DNA of 14,218 bases from DTFZ01 sp050260375 (GTDB lineage: Bacteria; Bacillota; Clostridia; Christensenellales; SZUA-584): positions 1 to 14,218 of the forward strand of contig JBLNCA010000057.1 of NCBI GenBank assembly GCA_050260375.1. Reading direction: 5' to 3'. Positions within the stretch are counted from its first letter, which is position 1; every line of letters begins with the position of its first letter. A program made the position numbers and the translations under genes. Below, in pieces: positions 4,623 to 11,565 of the stretch. The notes below the pieces were generated by a model. That model had not been told where the DNA came from. It ran no database searches and worked only from the letters and a program-made list of their open reading frames with translations.

Positions 4623-6005
4623 CTACTCGCAGAGCTTTATAATAGCGTCGGCTATTATCTCGGCGTTTTTAAAGAACGAGTCGATATCAATATATTCGTC
4701 GGGGCCGTGCTCAACTCTGGGCTGGCCGGGAAAAAGCGGCCCGAAAGTCACAGCGTTTTCAAACGCGCGCGCGTATGTTGCGCCGCCTATCGCTATGCAG
4801 TACGGCTCTTGGCCGGTCATCTCGGCGTACGTTTCTTTGAGCTTTGTTACGAGCAGGCTGTTTTCGGGCACGTAATGCGTGGGCAGCGCGTGGAAGTGGC
4901 TGTAATCGAACATCCCGAAGTGCTTTTTTATGTGCTCGTCTACAAAGTCGAGCGTATACGACACGGGGTATCTTATGTCCATCTTGGTATTTACAGTGCC
5001 GTCTTTAATGGACACGCAGCCTATAGAAAGCGTAAGCCTTCCCGACTCGTCGGAGACGTCGAGCCCCAACCCTTCGCCGTTATAGTTAAGGCCTATTTTG
5101 TCGGCCAGCGTATACACGGCCTGCTCCACGCCGCCTGCCGCAAGCGGCAGTGTGCTTAAGTATTTGAGCAGCGATGCGGCCGCGTTTATGCCCTCTTCCG
5201 GTCTGGAGCCGTGGGCGTTTTTGCCAGTTACCGTTATGCGGACGTTGCCGTCCTCGGTTTGTTCGCATGCATACTTGGTGCCTGAAGGGCACTTGTAGCT
5301 TTCCACGCTTTTTCTGATAATATCGAACGGGGCGGCGATAACGCATTCCGCCTTGTTGGGCACGACGTTGAAAGCCGTGCCGGATTCAAAGCTTATAACC
5401 CGCACGCCATCTGTTGCCGTAGTCTTTTCAAAGCTCTTGTCGAGCTTGAAATGCAGCGCGCCTTTTTCCATGTTTATTATTGGGTATTCGCCGTCGGGGG
5501 AGAACGCTATGTCGGGTATCCGGCCGTTCTGCTTGTAAAAGTCCATGTCCTGCCACGTCGTCTCCTCGTCCGTGCCAAACAGCAGCCTTACCTTTTTATT
5601 CAGCTGTATGCAGTTGTCCTTTATCGCCTTTAACGCGTAAAGCGCTGCTACGGCGGGGCCTTTGTTGTCTATAGCACCGCGGCCGTATATGCGTCCGTCC
5701 TTTTCGATGCCTTCAAAAGCGGGCATGGACCAGCCCTCGCCTTCGGGAACGACGTCGACATGCATAAGCACGCCCAGCATCTCGTCGCCGTAGCCGTAAT
5801 CGACGTAAGCCATCTGGCCGAACATGTTGACGCAGTCAAGGTCGAGACGCTCCGCCGTGCTCTGTATGAACATCAGCGCGTCGAATATGCCTTTGCCGTA
5901 CGGCGCGTTGGGTAAGCCCGGCGCCCTGACGCTTTCTATCTTGATGAAATCTTTCAGGGTATCCAGCATCTCCTGTTTATACGGTTCAAAAGAAAAGTCA
6001 AGCAT
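4623..6005 (-). CDS. pepV: M20 family dipeptidase, PepV/Sapep type, 460 aa
   Basis: A cytosolic zinc dipeptidase of the PepV-like M20 group, expected to release amino acids from dipeptides. The metal and catalytic residues are all visible: H82 and D84 (MHVDVVPEG), D113 (GRGAIDNKGP), E147/E148 (GTDEETTW), D171 (SPDGEYP), H265 of the lid domain (GKNAHGSRP) and H433 near the end (VEHGPDEYI). The lid domain occupies roughly 180-380. Length agrees with PepV (~460-470 aa). ATG 6005 has GGAG (6012-6015) 6 nt upstream. It starts 34 bases after the uppP stop and is followed 2 bases later by the 83-aa gene. The symbol is by family; the exact peptide preference cannot be read from sequence. Confidence 0.92.
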   Translation of the reverse strand: MLDFSFEPYKQEMLDTLKDFIKIESVRAPGLPNAPYGKGIFDALMFIQSTAERLDLDCVNMFGQMAYVDYGYGDEMLGVLMHVDVVPEGEGWSMPAFEGIEKDGRIYGRGAIDNKGPAVAALYALKAIKDNCIQLNKKVRLLFGTDEETTWQDMDFYKQNGRIPDIAFSPDGEYPIINMEKGALHFKLDKSFEKTTATDGVRVISFESGTAFNVVPNKAECVIAAPFDIIRKSVESYKCPSGTKYACEQTEDGNVRITVTGKNAHGSRPEEGINAAASLLKYLSTLPLAAGGVEQAVYTLADKIGLNYNGEGLGLDVSDESGRLTLSIGCVSIKDGTVNTKMDIRYPVSYTLDFVDEHIKKHFGMFDYSHFHALPTHYVPENSLLVTKLKETYAEMTGQEPYCIAIGGATYARAFENAVTFGPLFPGQPRVEHGPDEYIDIDSFFKNAEIIADAIIKLCE

Positions 6006-6039
6006 AAGCGGCTCCTGTATATATCGAATCTTGATCTCC

Positions 6040-6840
6040 CTACCAATTTATAATACCAAGCGCAAACTGGTCGAGCAACACAAATATGCCGAGCAGCGCC
6101 GTATATATGGCGAATCCGTAAAGCCTTTTGCGCTGTATCAGCGCGAGCATGAACTTTACTGCTATATAGCCCGCTATACAGGCGCATACCGTGCCTGCAA
6201 TTACGGGCGCCCACTGTATCGCAATATCGGCTTTGAGCGCTTCGTAGCCCTGCAGTACGTTAGCGCCCAATATCGCGGGCACCGACATCAGGAACGAGAA
6301 CCTTGCGGCCTTTTCCCTGTCCTCGCCGTACGCGAGCCCGCCCGCTATCGTCGAGCCGGAGCGCGACACGCCGGGCAGTATGCCAACGACCTGCATCATG
6401 CCCATAGTAAGCGCGCTTCCCGCGCTGATATCCTTTTTGCGCTTCGTTCTCTGCGCGATGAGCTCAGAAACGCTGAGTATTATGGCGGTGAGAAGGAACG
6501 AATACCCGAGGAACCCGCCGCCGAACGCCTCGTCGATAAACTTCTTGAACAAAAGCGTGAATACCACGGCGGGTATCGTTGCTATAACGAGGTACAGCAG
6601 CGTATGGAACGGCTTTTTAAACAGATCTATTATATACTTCCACAAAACGATTACCACCGCGACAAGCGTGCCCAGATGCAGCATCGTATCGAAAAACATT
6701 AGCCAGGGGTCAGCCGCCCCTTCGAGGTCCGAAAACCCGAATATCTTCTGGAGCAGCACTATATGTCCTGTACTCGAAACGGGCAGAAACTCCGTCAGTC
6801 CCTGAACGATACCGAGTACTATCGATTCTAATATGCTCAT
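6040..6840 (-). CDS. uppP: Undecaprenyl-diphosphate phosphatase
   Basis: An integral membrane enzyme that dephosphorylates undecaprenyl diphosphate to recycle the lipid carrier for peptidoglycan; raised dosage gives bacitracin resistance in other bacteria. The two family signatures are intact: GLTEFLPVSSTGH (residues 14-26, with E17) and PGVSRSGST (156-164, with R160). Several hydrophobic spans run through the protein, and the 266-aa length is typical. ATG 6840 follows an AAAGGA ribosome site. It heads the minus-strand series uppP - M20 dipeptidase - 83 aa - DUF378, with a promoter at 6893-6920. Confidence 0.97.
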   Translation of the reverse strand: MSILESIVLGIVQGLTEFLPVSSTGHIVLLQKIFGFSDLEGAADPWLMFFDTMLHLGTLVAVVIVLWKYIIDLFKKPFHTLLYLVIATIPAVVFTLLFKKFIDEAFGGGFLGYSFLLTAIILSVSELIAQRTKRKKDISAGSALTMGMMQVVGILPGVSRSGSTIAGGLAYGEDREKAARFSFLMSVPAILGANVLQGYEALKADIAIQWAPVIAGTVCACIAGYIAVKFMLALIQRKRLYGFAIYTALLGIFVLLDQFALGIINW

Positions 6841-6892
6841 GCGTTTTTCCTTTCATACCGGCAAACTTTAACCGTTCGTTTGCCGCTATGCT

Positions 6893-6920
6893 ATTATATC
6901 AGTAATGATATGATTTGCAA
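6893..6920 (-). promoter_or_regulatory. Sigma-A promoter for uppP and its operon
   Basis: TTGCAA (6915-6920) and TATAAT (complement of 6893-6898) are spaced by 16 bases on the minus strand, about 50 bases before the uppP start. Confidence 0.7.
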
Positions 6921-7012
6921 ATATAGGTTATGCGGCTGTGGTAAAACGACTTTTTACGGCCCGCAGGGGCTATCGCAACCTGTCGCTTTAACGATTAATA
7001 AAAGCGTTTTTG

Positions 7013-7041
7013 TTGACTATGCAAAACGAGGGGTATACAAT
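7013..7041 (+). promoter_or_regulatory. Sigma-A promoter for ilvE
   Basis: TTGACT (7013-7018), a 17-base spacer and TACAAT (7036-7041) sit 44 bases before the ilvE ATG. The resulting leader is about 35 nt, too short for a T-box or other riboswitch. The stretch 6921-7012 holds no recognisable element. Confidence 0.8.
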
Positions 7042-7084
7042 AACTATCAAAAGTTTTGATTTTGTACGTTTGGAGGGTGACAAT

Positions 7085-8146
7085 ATGGAACTTAAAATAG
7101 TCAAGGCGAAAAGCTTAAAGCCCAAACCGAAAGATAATGCTCTCGGCTTCGGCAGGATATTTACCGATCACATGTTCACGATGGATTATAAGGAGGGCAA
7201 GGGCTGGCACAACGCGCAAATCAGGCCGTTTGAGAACTTTTCGCTTTCTCCTGCGTGCAACGTATTCCATTACAGCCAGACGATATTCGACGGGCTCAAA
7301 GCCTATCATACCGATTCCGGGATAAATCTTTTCAGGCCGTGGGATAACTTTGCGCGCATGAACGTGTCCGCAAAGAGGCTCTGCATACCCGAGATAGACG
7401 AGGAGTTTGCTCTTTACGCGCTCAAAGAACTTATAAAGCTCGAAAAGGACTGGGTGCCTAAATCGGAAGGCACGTCGCTGTATATACGCCCGACAATTAT
7501 CGCGGTGGACCCGTTCCTCGGAGTGCGCGCGGGCCAGGAATATATATTCTATATAATACTCTCGCCGGTGGGCGCCTACTATTCGTCGGGGCTTGCTCCT
7601 GTGGATATCTACGTGGAAGACGAGTACGTGCGCGCCGTAGTCGGAGGTATGGGCTTCGCAAAGACGGGCGGCAACTATGCCGCAAGCCTGCTCGCGGCGC
7701 AGATAGCGCATGAAAAGGGGTACGACCAGGTGCTGTGGCTGGACGGCGTAGAGCGCAAGTACGTTGAAGAAGTGGGCTCGATGAACATATTCTTCAAGAT
7801 ACGCGGAGAGCTTTATACCTCGCCGCTCAACGGCAGCATATTGCCGGGTATTACGAGAGATTCGGTTATCAGGCTTTCTAAAGAGGTGTTCGGCGTCAAC
7901 GTGCGCGAAGAAAAGCTCGCTATTGCGGACATATTCAAAGAACATGAAACGGGCGGGCTTGAAGAAGTTTTCGGCACGGGCACTGCGGCGGTGGTAAGCC
8001 CGGTGGGCGGCATGGCATGGGAAGGCAAAAAGATAAAAGTCGCCGACGGAAATATGGGGCCGCTGACGACAAAGCTTTATGAAAAGCTCACAGGCATACA
8101 GTACGGGCGCGAGAAAGACGAGTTCGGCTGGATAACAACCTTATAA
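7085..8146 (+). CDS. ilvE: Branched-chain amino acid aminotransferase, 353 aa
   Basis: A PLP-dependent fold-type IV transaminase interconverting leucine, isoleucine and valine with their 2-oxo acids, using glutamate/2-oxoglutarate. It belongs to the BCAT branch that includes eukaryotic BCATs. The PLP lysine is K193 in GMGFAKTGGNYAASL, and the cofactor/substrate region DQVLWLDG...VEEVGSMNIFF (around 214-237) and GTGTAAVVSPVG (297-308) are intact. ATG 7085 is chosen because GGAGG (7072-7076) lies 8 nt upstream. An upstream in-frame extension would overlap the promoter. It is a single-gene unit: its own promoter, its own terminator, and no ilv or leu genes beside it. Direction (synthesis or catabolism) cannot be told from the window. 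Confidence 0.96.
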   Translation: MELKIVKAKSLKPKPKDNALGFGRIFTDHMFTMDYKEGKGWHNAQIRPFENFSLSPACNVFHYSQTIFDGLKAYHTDSGINLFRPWDNFARMNVSAKRLCIPEIDEEFALYALKELIKLEKDWVPKSEGTSLYIRPTIIAVDPFLGVRAGQEYIFYIILSPVGAYYSSGLAPVDIYVEDEYVRAVVGGMGFAKTGGNYAASLLAAQIAHEKGYDQVLWLDGVERKYVEEVGSMNIFFKIRGELYTSPLNGSILPGITRDSVIRLSKEVFGVNVREEKLAIADIFKEHETGGLEEVFGTGTAAVVSPVGGMAWEGKKIKVADGNMGPLTTKLYEKLTGIQYGREKDEFGWITTL

Positions 8147-8166
8147 TATATTATAGGAGAATTAAA

Positions 8167-8195
8167 AGGCGCCGGATAAATTCCGGCGTTTTTTT
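8167..8195 (+). terminator. Rho-independent terminator of ilvE
   Basis: CGCCGG (8170-8175) pairs with CCGGCG (8183-8188) around a 7-nt AT-rich loop and is followed by seven T (8189-8195), 20 bases after the ilvE stop. Confidence 0.9.
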
Positions 8196-8220
8196 GTATA
8201 AGTAAGTTCTTAAGAAGATA

Positions 8221-8440
8221 AAGCCTTCCCTAGGGGAGCCGAAGGCGAGCGCGCTCAGTGAGCGATAAAGCGAGCCGTAGGCTCTGTAAGCAAAGGAGAA
8301 TGCCGAACGGTAGTGAGGCAGGCGACTATTGCGAACAGAGGAAGGTGGCACGAAGTGAAAGAGGGGGTATTAGAGCATTTAGAACACCTCATCAGTCAAA
8401 TGCCTTCGCATTTGCCAGCTTCCCCTCAAGGAGAAGCCTT
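8221..8440. repeat. Palindromic MITE-like intergenic repeat
   Basis: About 220 noncoding bases with imperfect terminal inverted repeats: AAGCCTTCCCTAGGGGAGC at the left, and the right end read on the minus strand as AAGGCTTCTCCTTGAGGGG followed by AAGC. Inside are several small palindromes: CGCTCA-G-TGAGCG near 8252-8264, GAGCC-GTA-GGCTC near 8272-8284, and CAAATGC-CTTC-GCATTTG near 8397-8414. The wording AAGGTGGCACGAAGTG and ACACCTCATCAGTC resembles palindromic repeats scattered through gut Clostridia genomes (from memory). It lies between the ilvE terminator and the 3' end of the TIGR04076 gene. It encodes no transposase and no target-site duplication is obvious. Confidence 0.6.
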
Positions 8441-8552
8441 TTTGAGCGCTTAAATTGACGTAAGTAAGCTTTCACACTCGGGAGGAAGGCGGCGTAAAGC
8501 GAATGAAAGGAAAGCGCAGAAGCAGAGACGATAACCCCCTGTTATGTGACCG

Positions 8553-8858
8553 CTATTCGGTAGCTTCCAAGGAAAACACAACGGGTCGTACGCCGTCGGT
8601 GCAGCACAGTATCTGCATGCCGTCTTTATTGTTCCAGGGCTTGTACGTAGCACCCGCCGAGAGCGCGCTCACGCCGCGGTATATGTCTATCCACGCCCAT
8701 GGGCAGAAGCCCTCGGGCATTAATGCGCTGCCTTCATATATGAACGTATCGCCTTCCCGGAGCAGCGGGCACGGGCCTACGGACTTGCCTTCCGTCAAAT
8801 ATTCCTCCGCGAGATCCTCATAGAAATGCTTTTTTAATACGGTTATCTTGACTCTCAA
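8553..8858 (-). CDS. TIGR04076 family protein, 101 aa
   Basis: A small cytosolic protein of the TIGR04076 family, function unknown. Recognisable blocks are VKITVLK at the N terminus, CP (residues 30-31) followed by LLREGDTFIYEG, EGFCPWAWIDIY (49-60) and CCTDGVRPVVFSLE (85-98). The conserved cysteines (C30, C52, C85, C86) suggest metal binding or redox chemistry, but that is inference. The start must be the TTG at 8858: an in-frame TAA lies three codons upstream, a GGGG stretch is about 10 nt away, and VKITV then sits at the normal family start. It has a consensus promoter containing a LexA box, so it is probably a DNA-damage-inducible single gene. Confidence 0.88.
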   Translation of the reverse strand: MRVKITVLKKHFYEDLAEEYLTEGKSVGPCPLLREGDTFIYEGSALMPEGFCPWAWIDIYRGVSALSAGATYKPWNNKDGMQILCCTDGVRPVVFSLEATE

Positions 8859-8882
8859 CTTTCGTTACCCCGCTTAAAAATA

Positions 8883-8894
8883 GAACATACGTTC
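8883..8894. promoter_or_regulatory. LexA (SOS/DinR) operator
   Basis: On the minus strand the 12-mer GAACGTATGTTC fits the Bacillus-type LexA core GAACRNRYGTTY at every position. It lies one base downstream of the -10 (8895-8900) of the TIGR04076 promoter, overlapping the expected transcription start, where a repressor would block initiation. The next gene inward is only the TIGR04076 gene. Confidence 0.7.
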
Positions 8895-8923
8895 ACTATA
8901 GAAGATGCGAGGGGATATGTCAA
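8895..8923 (-). promoter_or_regulatory. Consensus sigma-A promoter of the TIGR04076 gene
   Basis: TTGACA (complement of 8918-8923), 17 bases, TATAGT (complement of 8895-8900): the best -35 in the window. It starts just after the stop codon of the upstream 349-aa gene (8928). Confidence 0.85.
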
Positions 8924-8927
8924 GCGC

Positions 8928-9977
8928 CTAAGGCTCGCGAATGTTGTCTATAAGCAGCGCGCCGCCCGACTGCTTCGTTTCTACGCAGAACTCGCGCGCG
9001 GTGTATATGTTTCTGCCGGAGGCGTATTTCAGCGCAAAGCTGTTTGGGCCGCACGCGGGGGATATAGGGAGCGCTATATGCGTAAAATCGCCAAGGAACT
9101 CTTTCAAATCCGAAAACGAAAGGCCGTCGGCAAGCGACGGAGTAAGACAGCGCATCGCGGTCTCGCTAACGCCCGCCTTTACCGCCTGCAGCAGGCTCAT
9201 GCATACTTCATTGGGCGTGGAAGGCTCCTTTTCTTCGCACGTGAACCATCCTATTTCCTGGGCGGCGGGTACGAGCCGGGAGTCCTGGCGTTCATATATC
9301 GTTTTAAGCTGGTGGAATTCGCCGTTGGTCACTACAGATATGCGGTTGCTCTCCACGTAATGCTCTTCACACAATGTACAGATGGCAGTGTTGAAATTCG
9401 GCAGTATGCTCGCGGCATAAATGAAAGGCTTTGACTCCTGCGTTTTTCCCCAGGCGTACAGCACCGGAAAGTCGTTAAGCTTGGTAAAAGCTATTTCGGC
9501 GCTGGCGGCAAAGAACGGCAGAGGAGAGAGAAACACCAGGCGGTTGCTTGCGGAATGCTCCACGGCAAATATTGAATACGCCTCGTTGTATATGAAAGCC
9601 GTATGCCTTTCGCCGCTTATAAAGAAATCGAACGGCGAGAGCACCGAGGGGTAAATCTCTACGGCTTCGCTCTTGAATACCGCCTGCGGGAAAAGCGTGA
9701 GCTCCACGATGTTGTCCGGCCATATGCAAAGCTCCACAAGCCCGTCGTTGCTGAATATTGCGCCGCCCGAAGCTAACGATACGCGCCGCGTATACGGCAG
9801 GTATGCGAAATTCGGCTCGTTCTCGAGCGGCAGCATAGTGATAAAGAACGTGGAGCTGCCCGCTATCGGCTGCGTTATCGCGCTGACTCCCGTTTCGCCT
9901 GCGGGCGCCTGGTTGATGTTTACGAGCGCGTGGACTTTAGAGTTTATGTACAGCAGCTTTATCTTGTTTTCTTCCAT
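8928..9977 (-). CDS. Unknown conserved-looking protein, 349 aa
   Basis: I do not recognise this protein. It has no signal peptide, membrane helix or nucleotide-binding motif. Composition and hydrophobic alternation suggest a beta-rich N-terminal two thirds (to about residue 225), for example TFFITMLPLENEP and LVELCIWPDNIVELTLF. A helical segment follows at about 255-300 (EVCMSLLQAVKAGVSETAMRC...FSDLKEFLGDF), and then a short beta tail. ATG 9977 is preceded by AGGGGATAACGT, giving AGGGG about 8 nt upstream. No clear promoter was found, although AT-rich TATATA occurs near 10060. It stands alone between the LexA-linked TIGR04076 gene and the divergent sporulation-type regulator. Codon use matches the neighbouring chromosomal genes. 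Confidence 0.75.
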   Translation of the reverse strand: MEENKIKLLYINSKVHALVNINQAPAGETGVSAITQPIAGSSTFFITMLPLENEPNFAYLPYTRRVSLASGGAIFSNDGLVELCIWPDNIVELTLFPQAVFKSEAVEIYPSVLSPFDFFISGERHTAFIYNEAYSIFAVEHSASNRLVFLSPLPFFAASAEIAFTKLNDFPVLYAWGKTQESKPFIYAASILPNFNTAICTLCEEHYVESNRISVVTNGEFHQLKTIYERQDSRLVPAAQEIGWFTCEEKEPSTPNEVCMSLLQAVKAGVSETAMRCLTPSLADGLSFSDLKEFLGDFTHIALPISPACGPNSFALKYASGRNIYTAREFCVETKQSGGALLIDNIREP

Positions 9978-10324
9978 ACGTTATCCCCTTGTACAATATG
10001 TATATTCAGCGTCTTGGCCTGTGATACACAATTCTAACAGGTTGCTTTGCAGCATAACTATATACAAACGGAACATGATATGATTATCACCTTTAAACGG
10101 GCCTTAAGCGCAAAGAGGCTCTCTTAAGAAGTACAAAAGCAAACGATATTGGCGTTTGCTCTTTTTTATTCTCCGGAGCAAAGGCAAAAAAAAGAACTTT
10201 CAGTCGGCAAATAAAGCACCGAAGATTCTTAAAAACTTTAGTTAATAAATTGTTAAATTACGGAATAAAACGCATTGTATAAGAGAATAATATACATAAA
10301 AATCTTATTATAAGGGGTAGGAAC
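9978..10324. other. Intergenic region between divergent genes
   Basis: About 350 bases without a gene. It contains one clear hairpin (10138-10167, listed separately), an AT-rich stretch from 10230 to 10310 that should hold the promoter of the following regulator, and a CTTAAG pair (10103-10108 and 10123-10128) that could form a weak stem. I found no well-spaced -35/-10 pair on the plus strand. Confidence 0.5.
10138..10167 (+). terminator. Orphan terminator hairpin
   Basis: AGCAAACG (10138-10145) pairs with CGTTTGCT (10153-10160), 8 bp, loop 7, followed by C and six T (10162-10167). No plus-strand gene lies upstream of it. On the minus strand it is followed by only TTTTG. Confidence 0.7.
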
Positions 10325-11200
10325 ATGGACACGAACAACACTATCGGGCTACAGAGCTTTGAGATTTCTCTTAGAACAGGCTGGAAGGACGAGGAAAAGC
10401 TGCTGCTTTGGGACGAAGTCAAGAAGGCGCAGAAAATAGGCGCTCCTCTAAAGCGAGTATTTGAGACCGTAGCGAAAAGCACCGGGCGCAAACCAAACAG
10501 CGTGCGGAACTACTATTATATGAAGGTCAAGGAAACAGGCGAGATAGAGCAAAAACCCTCTACGTTCACCCCGTTTTCCAAGGAAGAGATCTACATGCTG
10601 CTGCGCACGCTGCTTGCGGCGGGAGCGAAGGGCGAATCGATAAGAGGCGCGAGCCTTAAGCTGGCTGGCGGAGACAAGACGCTGATGCTGCGCTACCAGA
10701 ACAAGTACAGAAGCCTTATAAAGACGGGGCGCTCGTTGGTCGAAAAGGTGATGGCTGATATGGACAGGGACGGAGAGAAGTACTTGAACCCCTATGAGTC
10801 GCACAAGCCGAACTCGGCGCTTGGCCGGGAAAACAAGTACATACCCGAGAGCGTAGCGAAAGTGCTTGTATCTTCAGACGTCGACATAAAAAATTTCTTT
10901 AAGGGCCTTGCGAAGATAGCCTCGCTTGCGGCTTCAAAGATAAGCGCGGAGGAAGAGATGGAGATGCTTTCCTCACAGAACGAGAGCATCCGGAACGAAA
11001 ACGCGGCGCTTGCCGCCAACATAAAGGAATTAAAAGCGCAGCTTAAAAAAGAGATGGAGAGAAGCGTAAAGGCGGCGGCGCTGTTCCAGCAGCTTATCAA
11101 GGTAAACTCCGCGTTTTCTGACACAAAGGATATAGAAGGCCTTGCCGGGCTCGGAGAATGGCTCAAAGAGAGCAACATAGGAAGCGTCGACGCGCTGTAA
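10325..11200 (+). CDS. RsfA-like Myb/SANT-type regulator with coiled coil, 291 aa
   Basis: A probable DNA-binding regulator. It has two helix-turn-helix repeats of Myb/SANT type. Repeat 1 (residues ~18-70) is TGWKDEEKLLLWDEV...VFETVAKSTGRKPNSVRNYYY. Repeat 2 (~81-133) is TPFSKEEIYMLLRTLL...ASLKLAGGDKTLMLRYQNKYR. Each starts with the aromatic-x-x-EE pattern and ends with the aromatic-rich recognition helix, as in RsfA-like prespore regulators of Bacillus. Residues ~207-252 form a coiled coil (AEEEMEMLSSQNESIRNENA), which suggests a dimer; the tail EGLAGLGEWLKESN is short. ATG 10325 follows AAGGGGTAGG. It lies directly upstream of spo0A but is separated by a strong hairpin and a promoter region, so it is not obviously co-transcribed. 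A sporulation role is inference from fold and neighbour. Confidence 0.75.
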   Translation: MDTNNTIGLQSFEISLRTGWKDEEKLLLWDEVKKAQKIGAPLKRVFETVAKSTGRKPNSVRNYYYMKVKETGEIEQKPSTFTPFSKEEIYMLLRTLLAAGAKGESIRGASLKLAGGDKTLMLRYQNKYRSLIKTGRSLVEKVMADMDRDGEKYLNPYESHKPNSALGRENKYIPESVAKVLVSSDVDIKNFFKGLAKIASLAASKISAEEEMEMLSSQNESIRNENAALAANIKELKAQLKKEMERSVKAAALFQQLIKVNSAFSDTKDIEGLAGLGEWLKESNIGSVDAL

Positions 11201-11229
11201 GCATCGATAAAGCAATACTGTCTATAACC

Positions 11230-11270
11230 AAAGTCTGCGGATATTATGTCGGTAAATATCCGCAGACTTT
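11230..11270. terminator. 16-bp perfect hairpin between regulator and spo0A
   Basis: Bases 11230-11245 pair without mismatch with 11255-11270, loop 9 nt. The stem ends in AAAG/CTTT, but no real T-run follows on either strand. It is probably the transcript end of the upstream regulator, 30 bases after its stop codon. Confidence 0.65.
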
Positions 11271-11463
11271 AAGTTGCCGGGCGCGTTTTATAAAGAAACT
11301 TAAAGTTTCGTGTGTTTTTATATAAACAGATCATCATGCCATTTCCTAAGAAATTAAAAAAATTGAAAGAAAATATATTAATGATTCAACATTACCATTG
11401 TAAAAAAGAAATGAGCATGATAATATTAATTTAATACACTAGAAATAATTTCTTGCAATGGAA

Positions 11464-11482
11464 TATCGACACATTTCGACAA
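11464..11482. promoter_or_regulatory. Tandem 0A boxes upstream of spo0A
   Basis: On the minus strand 11475-11482 reads TTGTCGAA, exactly the Spo0A-box core. One helical turn away 11464-11471 reads TGTCGATA, a weaker match in the same direction. They lie 84-102 bases before the spo0A ATG and indicate direct autoregulation. An imperfect sigma-H-like pair (AGAAAT around 11441 and GAATAT around 11461) lies just upstream; I do not trust it on its own. Confidence 0.7.
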
Positions 11483-11565
11483 TTTTCGGCATTTTTGTGG
11501 GGAGCGCCGGGCGTAAAGGCTCGTAGGGGTTGAACGGATTTAATTTAAACGAAAGGAGCACTTAT

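Noticed and set aside
5824..6702. 292-codon plus-strand frame across the M20 and uppP genes
   Set aside because: It spans the junction of two certain minus-strand genes and is rich in Arg/Tyr, typical of an antisense shadow.
6921..7084. T-box or amino-acid riboswitch upstream of ilvE
   Set aside because: The promoter at 7013-7041 leaves only ~35 nt of leader, and no T-box sequence or specifier hairpin is visible.
8258..8458. Short open frames inside the palindromic repeat
   Set aside because: They follow the hairpin sequence, have no ribosome site and give no protein-like pattern.
10080..10127. 15-codon leader peptide before the orphan terminator (possible attenuator)
   Set aside because: No Shine-Dalgarno, no run of a single regulatory amino acid, and the next plus-strand gene is about 200 bases further.
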